Origin: Pseudoalteromonas spongiae UST010723-006
GTDB lineage: Bacteria; Pseudomonadota; Gammaproteobacteria; Enterobacterales; Alteromonadaceae
Assembly: GCF_000238255.3 (NCBI RefSeq)
Contig: NZ_CP011039.1
Location: forward strand, 235,001 to 299,000
Direction of reading: 5' to 3'
DNA length: 64,000 nucleotides
The notes below the pieces were generated by a model. That model was not told the origin of the DNA and made no database searches. It saw only the letters and a list, made by a program, of their open reading frames with translations. The stretch's first letter is position 1. The number at the start of each line of letters is the position of its first letter. Below are positions 46,198-57,745 of the stretch, piece after piece. Both the position numbers and the translations under genes were made by a program.

Positions 46198-47316
46198 ATG
46201 GTTTTTATCATGGAATTAAAAGAACAAACCGTATACATATTTGATAGTAGTGAAGAACAACGGGCTACTACACAAAAGTGTATAGAATATCTATGGGCTG
46301 GCAGAATTTTCACTACGGGCAATCTCGCTAGTTTACAAAGTGAAGTTGTACAGGGCACCAGTGACGACACATTAGTTATCGCAGTAAGCGCGTTTACTGA
46401 TGTTGATATGTCGAGCTGGTTGCTTGGCACAGGTTTTAAAGGTCGTTTAGTCCTACTGCTAAATGATGAAGATGCGGTGCCATTATTCTTACCTTGTGAA
46501 CTCGTCGCACAAATTAATAAACCGGTAAAATTAAGTGATTTTAACCAAGTATTTAGTCAGCGTTCGGTGACTGAGAAAATTATCGATAAAGACAAATTAG
46601 CTTCACTTCTCTCACGACGAGATTGTATTAATCTCGATTTTCAGCCGGAATTTCGCAGCCAAAATGAAAAACTATCAGGGTTTGAATGTCTTGTGCGTTT
46701 TCAAGAAAATGGTATTCAGTTGAGTACGCGCGAAGTAATGAACGCTATCGAAAATCATCAGATGATCGCGACCTTTAGCGAAGTATTCTTTAAGCGCATT
46801 GCCGAAGTATTGCCTGCATTTAGCAGCGTACGCCTTTCGATTAACTTATCGCTTATCGATCTTGAACAGTATGACTTACTTAAAGTGATGAGCCAGCATC
46901 TAGATATCGCGGGAATTAATCCTGAACAAATCGTTTTTGAGTTCCCGTTGGACGCATTCTATAGCTCAAATGCTAAGGTCATTGAATTATTAACTGGGCT
47001 TAAAGAACTGGGTTTTAGTTTAGCGATTGATGGCGATGATGATGTGCTTAGTAATATTGAAAAGTTACCATTAGTGATTGATGAAGTAAAAGTACCGGTT
47101 GCGCAACTTCAGCATTTAGATAAACAGCAAATGGATAAGGTATCGCAAGCCTATCACTACCATTCAATTAATTACATATTTGCGCGCATTGAAAATTACC
47201 AGCAGCAGAAGCTCGTGCAAAACAATTTCTCATGTAGTTTTATGCAAGGATATTATTTAGCGCCACCGATCCCTGTAAACCAAGTTTTTGAGATGTTAAA
47301 AAATAATCGTATTTAA
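46198..47316 (+). CDS. Degenerate receiver plus degenerate EAL-domain protein
   Basis: The product has 372 residues; an ATG at 46210 (MELKEQTVYIFDSSEEQR) is an equally good start and neither has a clear ribosome binding site. Residues about 8-125 look like a receiver fold that has lost the usual aspartates but keeps a KP motif (INKPVKLSDF). Residues about 140-370 form an EAL domain: ECLVRF replaces EALLRW, INLS is kept, EFPLD replaces the ELTE-type metal site, IDGDDDVLSN replaces the DDFGTG motif, and ARIEN replaces AEGVE. It probably cannot hydrolyse cyclic di-GMP and may bind it or act through protein contact. Confidence 0.85.
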   Translation: MVFIMELKEQTVYIFDSSEEQRATTQKCIEYLWAGRIFTTGNLASLQSEVVQGTSDDTLVIAVSAFTDVDMSSWLLGTGFKGRLVLLLNDEDAVPLFLPCELVAQINKPVKLSDFNQVFSQRSVTEKIIDKDKLASLLSRRDCINLDFQPEFRSQNEKLSGFECLVRFQENGIQLSTREVMNAIENHQMIATFSEVFFKRIAEVLPAFSSVRLSINLSLIDLEQYDLLKVMSQHLDIAGINPEQIVFEFPLDAFYSSNAKVIELLTGLKELGFSLAIDGDDDVLSNIEKLPLVIDEVKVPVAQLQHLDKQQMDKVSQAYHYHSINYIFARIENYQQQKLVQNNFSCSFMQGYYLAPPIPVNQVFEMLKNNRI

Positions 47317-47540
47317 TTTGCTCATTTTTAATTTTATTTTTTATGCATAACACTTATCACGATTGACTAATATTTTTCTAAATTCGTCAAAAGTGAAAAT
47401 ATATTTCAATAAACTTTGTTTTTTTGTATTTAAATTCCTTTTAAATCGCTTTTTATACCGATTATTTGGATTTTTTATGCTTGTTTTGTTCTTTTGCTAA
47501 TGGTTAAATTGCCTTAGTTAATGATGGAAACTAAATAAAA
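47317..47540. other. Gap upstream of leuL, probable leu promoter region
   Basis: No gene is seen in this very AT-rich stretch between the EAL gene and the leu leader peptide. It must hold the leu promoter. A TTGACT at 47363-47368 lacks a convincing -10 at the right distance, so no hexamers are called. Confidence 0.4.
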
Positions 47541-47609
47541 ATGTCAAAAAACACGATTAGCCTACTTCTAAACAACCTCTTACTGCGTAATTGCAGAAGC
47601 GGGGCTTAG
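47541..47609 (+). CDS. leuL: leu operon leader peptide
   Basis: The reading frame has 22 codons. It begins MSKNTIS and contains two blocks of three leucine codons (SLLLNNLLLRN), six leucines in nine positions, before ending at GA-stop. The codons used are CTA, CTT, CTA, CTC, TTA and CTG. Ribosome stalling at these codons when charged leucyl-tRNA is scarce would favour the antiterminator. It lies directly upstream of an attenuator and leuA. Confidence 0.93.
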   Translation: MSKNTISLLLNNLLLRNCRSGA

Positions 47610-47660
47610 TGTATTTGACTGAAAAGTTTGCAAAAACCCCGCTAAATGCGGGGTTTTTTT
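47599..47660 (+). terminator. leu attenuator with competing antiterminator arm
   Basis: The terminator stem AAAAACCCCGC / GCGGGGTTTTT (47632-47657) is followed by a T-run. GCGGGG occurs a second time at 47599-47604 in the end of leuL and can pair with the same CCCCGC at 47637-47642. The two pairings exclude one another, as in classical amino-acid attenuators. Confidence 0.92.
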
Positions 47661-47682
47661 ATATTAGGGCAAAGGTGCAGGT

Positions 47683-50306
<2,624 letters not shown>

Positions 50307-50367
50307 TTTTAAATTTTAGGCCTGAATTTAACAGGCCTCCGTCACCGATAATAGCAAGGGGAATGAC

Positions 50368-51768
50368 GTGGCTCAGACCTTATACGATAAAATCTGGCAG
50401 GCTCACAAAGTTACTGCCATTAATGAAGAAAGTGATTTACTTTATATTGATCGACACTTAGTACATGAAGTTACATCACCACAGGCATTTGCAGGCCTGC
50501 GTGAAGCAAACCGTAAAGTCCGTTGTCCTGAAAAGACGTTTGCAACAATGGACCATAACGTATCGACAAAAAGTCGCTCATTAGATGCTGCAAGCGAAGT
50601 TTCAAAAAACCAATTAATTGCACTAAAGCAAAACTGTGAAGAGTTTGGCATTGTACTTTACGATCTTAATTCAATTAACCAAGGTATTGTGCATGTAATG
50701 GGGCCTGAACAAGGTATCACTTTACCGGGTACAACCATTGTATGTGGCGATAGCCATACTTCGACTCACGGTGCGTTTGGGGCGTTAGCGCATGGTATTG
50801 GTACTTCAGAAGTAGAGCATGTATTAGCAACACAAACATTACAGCAGAAAAAAGCCAAGAGTTTAAAAATCCAAATTGATGGCAAAATTAACCTTGGTGT
50901 AACCGCAAAAGACATAATTTTAGCGGTCATTGGTAAATTAGGTACCGCAGGTGGTACAGGTTATGTTGCAGAGTTTTGCGGTGAAGCAATCAGTGCGCTT
51001 TCAATGGAAGCGCGCATGACACTATGTAATATGAGCATTGAAATGGGTGCTAAAGCAGGCTTAATTGCACCTGATCAAGCAACTTACGACTACTTAGAAG
51101 GGCGTCCGTTTGCACCAAAAGGCGATGATTGGCAGCAAGCAGTTGCGTATTGGCAAACCCTAAAGAGCGATGATGATGCCGTGTTTGATCACACCGTTGT
51201 ATTGAATGCTGCGGATATTCAGCCACAGGTTACTTGGGGTACAAGTCCAGAGCAAGTGATTGGCATTGACCAATTAATCCCAGATCCAGATGCACAAAGT
51301 GACTTGATTAAAGCTGATGCAATTCGTCGTGCGCTGGCTTATATGGACTTAAAGCCGGGCCAAAAGATTTCAGATCTCTCGGTCGACACGGTATTTATTG
51401 GCAGTTGCACAAATAGTCGTATTGAAGATTTACGTGCGGCAGCCTCGCTCGTTAAAGGTAAGCAAGTCGCGGTCGGCGTTGAAGCGTTAGTGGTACCAGG
51501 CTCAGGCTTAGTTAAAAAACAAGCAGAAGACGAAGGCCTTGCTGATATTTTCAAGCAAGCAGGCTTTGAATGGCGAGAGCCTGGATGTTCAATGTGCTTA
51601 GCTATGAATGATGATCGCTTAGGTGCTGGCAAACGCTGTGCGTCGACATCTAACCGTAATTTTGAAGGTCGCCAAGGCCGAGGTGGTCGCACGCACTTAG
51701 TAAGCCCAGCAATGGCAGCAGCTGCAGCTATTCATGGTCGATTTGTTGATATTCGAGGAGGTATCTAA
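50368..51768 (+). CDS. leuC: 3-isopropylmalate dehydratase large subunit
   Basis: The product has 466 residues from a GTG start preceded by AAGGGGAATGAC. It isomerises 2- to 3-isopropylmalate with LeuD, using a 4Fe-4S cluster. Conserved segments are [31 protein letters not shown] and the cluster cysteines in [17 protein letters not shown] and [13 protein letters not shown]. The C-terminal [20 protein letters not shown] is the family signature. It overlaps leuD by one base. Confidence 0.98.
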   Translation: MAQTLYDKIWQAHKVTAINEESDLLYIDRHLVHEVTSPQAFAGLREANRKVRCPEKTFATMDHNVSTKSRSLDAASEVSKNQLIALKQNCEEFGIVLYDLNSINQGIVHVMGPEQGITLPGTTIVCGDSHTSTHGAFGALAHGIGTSEVEHVLATQTLQQKKAKSLKIQIDGKINLGVTAKDIILAVIGKLGTAGGTGYVAEFCGEAISALSMEARMTLCNMSIEMGAKAGLIAPDQATYDYLEGRPFAPKGDDWQQAVAYWQTLKSDDDAVFDHTVVLNAADIQPQVTWGTSPEQVIGIDQLIPDPDAQSDLIKADAIRRALAYMDLKPGQKISDLSVDTVFIGSCTNSRIEDLRAAASLVKGKQVAVGVEALVVPGSGLVKKQAEDEGLADIFKQAGFEWREPGCSMCLAMNDDRLGAGKRCASTSNRNFEGRQGRGGRTHLVSPAMAAAAAIHGRFVDIRGGI

Positions 51769-52367
51769 TGAGTGTTTTTCACAGCGGTTTAATGGCACCA
51801 CTTGATAAAAATAATGTCGATACAGACCAAATTATTCCGAAGCAGTTCTTAACATCAACAAGTCGTGATGGCTTTGATAAGGCGCTTTTTTACGATTGGC
51901 GTTATTTAGATAATGGCGATGCGAACCCTGAGTTCATTTTAAATGAAGCGCGATATCAAGGCGCTAGCGTGTTGTTAACACGCGATAATTTTGGTTGTGG
52001 TTCATCGCGTGAGCACGCGCCATGGGCATTAAAGCAGTATGGTTTTACGGTAATCTTAGCTCAGAGCTTTGCCGATATCTTTTTTAATAATTGTGCGAAT
52101 AATCAAATACTTGCTATCGCATTTCCGAGCGAAACACTTGATCACCTATTTCACGTAACAGAGCAGATTTCCCAAGTAAATGTTGAAATTGATTTGCAAA
52201 ATCAAGTTATTAAAAGCGAACACTTTGATGATATTAAGTTTGATATTCGTCCCGATATTAAACAGCGCTTGTTATCAGGGTTAGATTTTATTGGTGTAAC
52301 AGAAACACTAAACGATAAGATTGATGCCTTTGAACAACAACTTACAAGCCAAAGAGCTTGGCAATAA
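51768..52367 (+). CDS. leuD: 3-isopropylmalate dehydratase small subunit
   Basis: The product has 199 residues, a normal length. It contains MAPLDKNNVDTDQIIPKQFL near the N-terminus and the swivelling-domain motif NFGCGSSREHAPWALKQYGF. LeuD binds LeuC to form the active isomerase. It is the last gene of the leu operon; a strong terminator begins 22 bp after the stop. Confidence 0.98.
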   Translation: MSVFHSGLMAPLDKNNVDTDQIIPKQFLTSTSRDGFDKALFYDWRYLDNGDANPEFILNEARYQGASVLLTRDNFGCGSSREHAPWALKQYGFTVILAQSFADIFFNNCANNQILAIAFPSETLDHLFHVTEQISQVNVEIDLQNQVIKSEHFDDIKFDIRPDIKQRLLSGLDFIGVTETLNDKIDAFEQQLTSQRAWQ

Positions 52368-52388
52368 CTGCCAGATGAAATTAGAATG

Positions 52389-52417
52389 AAAAAGGCTGTG
52401 TTTACAGCCTTTTTTTA
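52389..52417 (+). terminator. Terminator of the leu operon
   Basis: AAAAAGGCTGT pairs with ACAGCCTTTTT around GTTT and is followed by a T-run, then by the ACT-domain gene. Confidence 0.92.
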
Positions 52418-52432
52418 TACAGGAAAATAATT

Positions 52433-52834
52433 ATGTTTGGCGAAACGAACTTACAACTACTGATAAAAAATATGCGACCGCTGTTACAGCCGCAAAGCTA
52501 TGTATTTGTATCTGTATCAAATGTTGAAGCGTTTGATATGGATAAGGTATTTGCGCGCATCAACGAGCCTGAAGGAGTGACGTTAGTTCTCACCAAACAA
52601 CAAGCCGTGGAATGGCAGTTAGAATATGCTTCAGAATTTTCGTTAATCACACTGCAAATTCACTCAAGCCTTGATGCGGTAGGCTTAACGGCGGCATTTT
52701 CAAGTGCGTTAGCAAAGCATGGGATTAGCGCAAATGTGATCGCGGGCTTTTATCACGACCATATTTTAGTTGCCAAGCAAGATGCAAACAAAGCTATCGA
52801 TGTGCTTGAAACGTTAGCGCAGCAAGCAGGTTAA
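52433..52834 (+). CDS. ACT-domain protein of unknown role
   Basis: The product has 133 residues. It has two ACT-like halves: N-terminal MRPLLQPQSYVFVSVSNVEA and C-terminal LITLQIHSSLDAVGLTAAFS followed by AKHGISANVIAGFYHDHILV. This matches a small two-domain ACT family. ACT domains usually bind amino acids, and the place just after the leucine operon suggests an amino-acid link; this is inference. It starts after the leu terminator and is followed two bases later by the UPF0126 gene. Confidence 0.85.
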   Translation: MFGETNLQLLIKNMRPLLQPQSYVFVSVSNVEAFDMDKVFARINEPEGVTLVLTKQQAVEWQLEYASEFSLITLQIHSSLDAVGLTAAFSSALAKHGISANVIAGFYHDHILVAKQDANKAIDVLETLAQQAG

Positions 52835-52836
52835 TT

Positions 52837-53457
52837 ATGGATTCGTTATTCCATTGGATTGATTTATTTGGCGTTGCCGTTTTTGCGATTTCTGGTGCAC
52901 TTGTCGCTTATAAAAAGAAACTAGATGGCTTTGGTGTAGTGGTTTTAGCATCCGCGACTGCAATAGGCGGCGGTACAACGCGCGATGTGATTTTAGATGT
53001 GCCGGTTTTTTGGTTAAAAGATCCCACATATTTGATTTCGATTTTTATCGCTAGCGCCATCACCATTGTATGGCTCAATCGTCAACGCGGCTTTCCACAA
53101 GTGTTGCTTGAAATAGCTGATGCATTAGGGTTGGCATTTTTTGTAGTTATGGGGGTGCAAAAAGCGTTAAGTTTAGGCATGCCAGACCTAACCGCAATTG
53201 TAATGGGCACAATTACCGGCTGTTTTGGTGGCATGATCCGTGACGTACTTGCGCGTACCACACCTATGGTTTTAAAAAGTGAGCTGTATGCAACTACCTG
53301 TATTTTTGGTGGTATTTTGTATACTCAAAGTTTGAACTTAGGCGTATCAACAAATATTGCCATGTTGGTGGGAATGCTAGGTACATTAAGCTTACGTATG
53401 GGCGCAATAAAGTGGGGCTGGAGCCTACACGTGTTTAAATACAATAAAGAAAAGTAA
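52837..53457 (+). CDS. UPF0126/TRIC-family membrane protein
   Basis: The product has 206 residues and about seven membrane helices in two repeats. Each repeat has the signature: LFGVAVFAISGALVAYKKKL with AIGGGTTRDVILDVPVFWL first, then ADALGLAFFVVMGVQKAL with GTITGCFGGMIRDVLARTTP. Bacterial relatives of the TRIC cation channels have this layout; some are called glycine transporters. The substrate here is unknown. The start is two bases after the ACT gene, so they are likely co-expressed. Confidence 0.9.
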   Translation: MDSLFHWIDLFGVAVFAISGALVAYKKKLDGFGVVVLASATAIGGGTTRDVILDVPVFWLKDPTYLISIFIASAITIVWLNRQRGFPQVLLEIADALGLAFFVVMGVQKALSLGMPDLTAIVMGTITGCFGGMIRDVLARTTPMVLKSELYATTCIFGGILYTQSLNLGVSTNIAMLVGMLGTLSLRMGAIKWGWSLHVFKYNKEK

Positions 53458-53516
53458 GCAGCTGAGCGTTAAATATACGCTACACTAAAAGAAAGAAATA
53501 AATTAAGGACAATGGA

Positions 53517-55031
53517 ATGTCTTTTGCCTGTGTTTATTCTCGCGCACAAGTCGCGATGGATGCCCCGCTTGTTACCATTGAAATACATATCACCAGTGGC
53601 CTACCTAAATTTACCATAGTCGGTTTGCCTGAGGCATCAGTTAAAGAAGCTAAAGATCGTGTGCGCAGCGCAATCATCAACAGCCAATTTAAATTTCCGC
53701 AGGAACGCATTACTGTAAATTTAGCGCCTGCCGATTTACCGAAGGAAGGTGGCCGTTTCGATTTAGCCATAGCAGTTGGTATTTTGTTGGCTTCTAATCA
53801 ATTGGGCCAGCTCGATTTGCGACAACTTGAATTTTTTGGCGAACTGTCTTTAAGTGGGGAAATTCGTCCGGTGTTGGGGCTGCTATCGTCGTTAATCGCA
53901 AACGTTAATAGTGGCAAAACGGTTTATATTTCAGCGTTCAACGCCAGTGAAGCGGCGTTGGTAACAAACTGCAATACCAAGCATGCCAGTAGTTTAAATC
54001 AGGTTTGCCAAGACTTAACGGGCCAGCAAGCGATTGAATTTACTTTAAATAGCCCACAAGCTGAAGCGTTAACTTCGCGCTACACAATTGATATGGCAGA
54101 AGTAAAAGGTCAAGCTCAGGCCAAGCGCGCACTTGAAATAGCTGCAGCGGGAAAACACAATGTAATGTTTCTTGGTCCGCCTGGTACTGGAAAATCCATG
54201 TTGGCAGCACGAATGGCGACCATTATGCCGCCACTTACTGAATCTGAAGCGCTTGAAACTGCAACTGTCTATTCAATTATCGGTAAAACTATCAACAACA
54301 GTGAGTGGCAGGTAAGGCCGTTTCGTGCACCGCATCATACTTGCTCTGCGGTTGCTTTGGTTGGTGGTTCTTCTAATCCCAAGCCAGGTGAAATCAGCCT
54401 TGCCCATAATGGCGTGCTATTTTTAGATGAGCTTACTGAGTTTGAACGCAAAGTATTAGACAGTTTGCGTGAACCATTAGAAACACGAAAAGTCACTATA
54501 TCGCGCGCAGCAAGGCAGTCAGAGTTCCCAGCTAATTTTCAGCTAATTTGTGCGTTAAACCCCAGCCCTACAGGGTGTCATCGTGATAATCGCGCATCGC
54601 CAGAACAAATTCTTAAATACTTAAGTCGTGTCTCAGGGCCATTTCTTGATCGAATCGATTTGCAAGTAGAACTTCCTAAACTAAAAACCCACGAATTACA
54701 GTCAACACAGCAAGGCGAAAGCTCTGAGATTATTCGTAATCGGGTTGTTGCCGCGCAACAGCGACAATACCAACGTCAGGGCAAGTTAAATGCATTACTT
54801 AGCAATAGCGAACTTGATCAAGTCGTTACTCTCGATAATGAAAGCTTAGCGTTTATGGCACTTGTTACTGATAAGCTCGATTTATCGCCGCGGTCGTATC
54901 ATCGTGTGCTAAAAGTAGCGCGCACCATTGCTGATTTAGCCGCTGAAAAAACGGTTGCGCTGACACATATTAAAGAGGCGATTAGTTACCGTGCCTTCGA
55001 GCGACTATTAAATACGCTCACACGTGTATAA
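53517..55031 (+). CDS. comM: ComM/YifB-type Mg-chelatase-like AAA ATPase
   Basis: The product has 504 residues. The N-terminal Lon-S5-like domain starts MSFACVYSRAQVAMDAPLVT and includes HITSGLPKFTIVGLPEASVK. The AAA module has Walker A FLGPPGTGKSMLAARM (about 215-230), Walker B GVLFLDELTEF and the sensor region NPSPTGCHRDNRASPEQI. A C-terminal helical domain ends YRAFERLL. In Vibrio and Haemophilus, ComM is a hexameric helicase that promotes branch migration during natural transformation. That role here is by homology only. Confidence 0.96.
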   Translation: MSFACVYSRAQVAMDAPLVTIEIHITSGLPKFTIVGLPEASVKEAKDRVRSAIINSQFKFPQERITVNLAPADLPKEGGRFDLAIAVGILLASNQLGQLDLRQLEFFGELSLSGEIRPVLGLLSSLIANVNSGKTVYISAFNASEAALVTNCNTKHASSLNQVCQDLTGQQAIEFTLNSPQAEALTSRYTIDMAEVKGQAQAKRALEIAAAGKHNVMFLGPPGTGKSMLAARMATIMPPLTESEALETATVYSIIGKTINNSEWQVRPFRAPHHTCSAVALVGGSSNPKPGEISLAHNGVLFLDELTEFERKVLDSLREPLETRKVTISRAARQSEFPANFQLICALNPSPTGCHRDNRASPEQILKYLSRVSGPFLDRIDLQVELPKLKTHELQSTQQGESSEIIRNRVVAAQQRQYQRQGKLNALLSNSELDQVVTLDNESLAFMALVTDKLDLSPRSYHRVLKVARTIADLAAEKTVALTHIKEAISYRAFERLLNTLTRV

Positions 55032-55115
55032 ATACTGCAGCTTAGGCGTTTCCTCAGTTGCACCACTATTAACCAGCTGTTAACATGAAGTTTGGTGCAA
55101 TTGACAGGAGTTGAA

Positions 55116-56828
55116 ATGAAAAAGTTAGCGAGTGTAATAGCCGGTATTTTATTGGTGGGTCAAAGCTTTTCAGCAAGCGCAAATGCTGATCGCGCGATGG
55201 ATCTCTATCTCAATCAAGACTACGCGCAAGCCTTTAAACTTTTTCAAAAAACAGCTCACCTCGGTCATGGTAAAAGCCAATTTAATTTGGGTGTTCAATA
55301 CTTACGCGGACAGGGCGTACCGCAAGACCCCGTTTTAGCATACGCATACTTAGCCGTAGCCATTGAAAATGGCTTTCTAACAGCAAGGCAAGCATTAAAA
55401 ACAGTTGAACGCCGCTTAACCCCAGCGCAAACCAAAGCTGCAAAAGCCAAAGCAGATGAATTAATTGGTTTTTATGGTAAAGCTGGTAGCAAGAATATTC
55501 GTTATGCATTGCCATTTGGCCGTGCGTATAACCCGCCACCTAAACGCACTGAAAATCCAGAAGCTAAGTACCCAGGTAGTTTATTTAAAGAGGGTATTCC
55601 AGGTATGGCGCGATATCTATTTGATATCGACCGCAATGGTATTGTGCGAGATATGCAGTTGTTACAAAGCTATCCTACTGATGAATTTGCACAGAGTGTA
55701 CGTGAAAAACTTGAAAATTCACGTTACCAAATCTTAAAAGTGGGCGGTACATTACGAAAGTTTAGCCAAGCGCAGTTTAGCGGCATGTTTAAACGTACAG
55801 ATATTCCAGAAGAAACGCGTAAAAAGCTAGCGAGCAAACACAAACAATTACTTGCTAAAGCAAAGCGTGGCAACAGCAAAGCACAAGCAGAATTAGCTGA
55901 TATGTTAGAGTTAATGAGCGACGACAACATGTTGAAGGTGGCTTATTTACCAGACGACACGGTTTCAAGTTCACAAGGTGAGGCGAATTTACTCGCGAGC
56001 AATGCCGATAACTTTTCTAATAACACTCAGCTCGAGGAAGATTTTTATAACTTTGCATATTTAGTATGGTTAGATAAGCAAGGTAATACGCTTCGCTTTG
56101 AGGCAACTGGTGATTATAAAGCACCGAAAGAACTCGATGAACTGGCAGTTAAAACTATGAATAACTGGCACGTCTTGGTAAGCGGCGATGAACAAGCTGA
56201 ATATGGTCCATTTTTAGCTGAGTTTTTCTATAACAATGAAACGCGAAATAATACCTACTCAAATTACCTTAATCGCCAAAATGTAAAACTGAAAAAGATT
56301 ATTGCCAAACCGCGTGAAGAAATGCCGAGCTACTGGCGTTTAAAAGCAGCGCAAGGCGGTGATTTTGCGTCACTTATGTTGTTAGGCTCGGGTTGTAATT
56401 TGCGTATTTTAGGTACTGCAGCGGACCTTGGTCATACACCAGCACAAACCTTGGCTGCAAAATGTGTTTTACAAAAAACGAACGCAAACAAAGAGCAGCT
56501 TAATCAAGCAAAAGAGTGGCTAACCGCCGCTTCTGAGCAGGGTGATTATATTGCAATGCGTGAACTTGCTGGTGTTTATGCGCGCGACTCACATAATCAA
56601 GGTGAGCTAAATTACGCGATTGAATTAACCAAAAAAGTGGTTGATGAGAAAGATGACCCATGGGCATATGAATACATGGCAGCGGCCTATGCAAAATTAG
56701 GTCAATTTGAAGAAGCCATTGATATGCAAGAAAAAGCAGTTAAAGAGGCGTGGGATAAAGATTACTTTGTTGATGCAGCGAAAGCGCGATTAGCAGCTTA
56801 CGAAAATTCAAAACTTGGCACTTGGTAA
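55116..56828 (+). CDS. Exported Sel1-repeat protein with two TonB-C-like segments
   Basis: The product has 570 residues from the ATG at 55116, chosen because AGGAG lies just upstream and it starts the signal peptide MKKLASVIAGILLVGQSFSA. N-terminal Sel1-like repeats lie at about 25-80 (QKTAHLGHGKSQFNLGVQYL). A TonB-C-like strand-helix unit lies at about 155-210 (ARYLFDIDRNGIVRDMQLLQ) and a second at about 305-360 (YLVWLDKQGNTLRFEATGDY). C-terminal Sel1/TPR repeats lie at about 460-560. There is no membrane anchor beyond the signal, so it is probably periplasmic. The function is unknown. Confidence 0.8.
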   Translation: MKKLASVIAGILLVGQSFSASANADRAMDLYLNQDYAQAFKLFQKTAHLGHGKSQFNLGVQYLRGQGVPQDPVLAYAYLAVAIENGFLTARQALKTVERRLTPAQTKAAKAKADELIGFYGKAGSKNIRYALPFGRAYNPPPKRTENPEAKYPGSLFKEGIPGMARYLFDIDRNGIVRDMQLLQSYPTDEFAQSVREKLENSRYQILKVGGTLRKFSQAQFSGMFKRTDIPEETRKKLASKHKQLLAKAKRGNSKAQAELADMLELMSDDNMLKVAYLPDDTVSSSQGEANLLASNADNFSNNTQLEEDFYNFAYLVWLDKQGNTLRFEATGDYKAPKELDELAVKTMNNWHVLVSGDEQAEYGPFLAEFFYNNETRNNTYSNYLNRQNVKLKKIIAKPREEMPSYWRLKAAQGGDFASLMLLGSGCNLRILGTAADLGHTPAQTLAAKCVLQKTNANKEQLNQAKEWLTAASEQGDYIAMRELAGVYARDSHNQGELNYAIELTKKVVDEKDDPWAYEYMAAAYAKLGQFEEAIDMQEKAVKEAWDKDYFVDAAKARLAAYENSKLGTW

Positions 56829-56848
56829 AAAGCTAACATTAATCAATT

Positions 56849-56876
56849 AAAAAAGGCCGCAAAAGCGGCCTTTTTT
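56849..56876. terminator. Bidirectional terminator
   Basis: GGCCGC and GCGGCC pair around AAAA (56855-56870), with six A before and six T after. It serves the Sel1 gene on the plus strand and the response regulator on the minus strand. Confidence 0.93.
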
Positions 56877-56909
56877 ATGTTTATTCGCTAGTTAAGTAAA
56901 TTGTTATCA

Positions 56910-57596
56910 TTAACCTAGGGCAATCATATAGCCTTTGCCACGTACTGTAACAATACGCTTTTGTTCTTTTTCATCGCCGAGTTTTTTGCGTAGGCGACCA
57001 ACTAATACATCAACGGTTCTGTCTGATGGGCTCCAGTCAGATTGACCGATTTCTTCCGATAGTTTTTCACGGCTAGTTGGTTTACCAGCATTACCTATTA
57101 ATGAAATTAGTACTTTATGTTCTGCTTCAGTTAATCGTATTTCATCGCCACTGGCAATGATAAGTGTGCGATGTTCTGGGTGCACTTTGATATCTGAATA
57201 TTCAATGTATTCGTCATTGGTTTGAAACAAGTTAAGACGCTTAGCAAGCGCTTTTAATCTTAGCTCTAGCTCAAGTAAATCAACTGGCTTACAAATGTAG
57301 TCATCTACACCTTGTGCTAACCCTAAAATGCGATCTTCTTGCGAATCGCGGCTTGAAAGTACAACCACACCGATATCGGAAACTAGATTTATCTCTTTAG
57401 CGAGCACTAGGCCGTCTACCTGCGGCAGTACAATATCAACAATCGCTAGTTTGATTTCGTGGTTAGAACGAATGATTTCAGCTGCATTTGCGCCGGTTTC
57501 GTCTACCACAAAACTAAAATCACTATTGCTAAAATGTGATTGAATGCGCCTTACTAGCAAGGAGTCATCTTCAACTAGAAGTACTTGTATTGTCAT
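56910..57596 (-). CDS. OmpR-family response regulator, orphan
   Basis: The product has 228 residues. The receiver has Glu9-Asp10 (VEDD), Asp54 (AIVDIVLPQVDG), Ser82 in VVLSSRDS and Lys104 (YICKPVD), so it should be phosphorylated. The winged-helix domain at about 128-226 shows EIRLTEAEHKVLISLIGNAG, SPSDRTVDVLVGRLRKKLGD and VRGKGYMIAL. No histidine kinase is adjacent, so its partner must lie elsewhere. It has a clear ATG and sits between a bidirectional terminator and the peptidase gene. Confidence 0.92.
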   Translation of the reverse strand: MTIQVLLVEDDSLLVRRIQSHFSNSDFSFVVDETGANAAEIIRSNHEIKLAIVDIVLPQVDGLVLAKEINLVSDIGVVVLSSRDSQEDRILGLAQGVDDYICKPVDLLELELRLKALAKRLNLFQTNDEYIEYSDIKVHPEHRTLIIASGDEIRLTEAEHKVLISLIGNAGKPTSREKLSEEIGQSDWSPSDRTVDVLVGRLRKKLGDEKEQKRIVTVRGKGYMIALG

Positions 57597-57696
57597 AATG
57601 CTCGTTAATGTGTTTTTCTGCCCGAAGCAATATTATCACCAATTTTGCACTGAATGAAAAATAGAAATGTTATGTCACAAAATGCATGTGTACAGA

Positions 57697-57729
57697 AATA
57701 ATAACGGCCCATTGTGGGCCGTTATTATT
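57697..57729 (-). terminator. Long perfect inverted repeat, probable terminator of the peptidase gene
   Basis: AATAATAACGGCCC and GGGCCGTTATTATT form a perfect 14-bp stem around ATTGT. Read on the minus strand it begins 17 bp after the S9 peptidase stop. The distal side is only moderately T-rich. Confidence 0.75.
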
Positions 57730-57745
57730 TAGTAATACTTAAATC

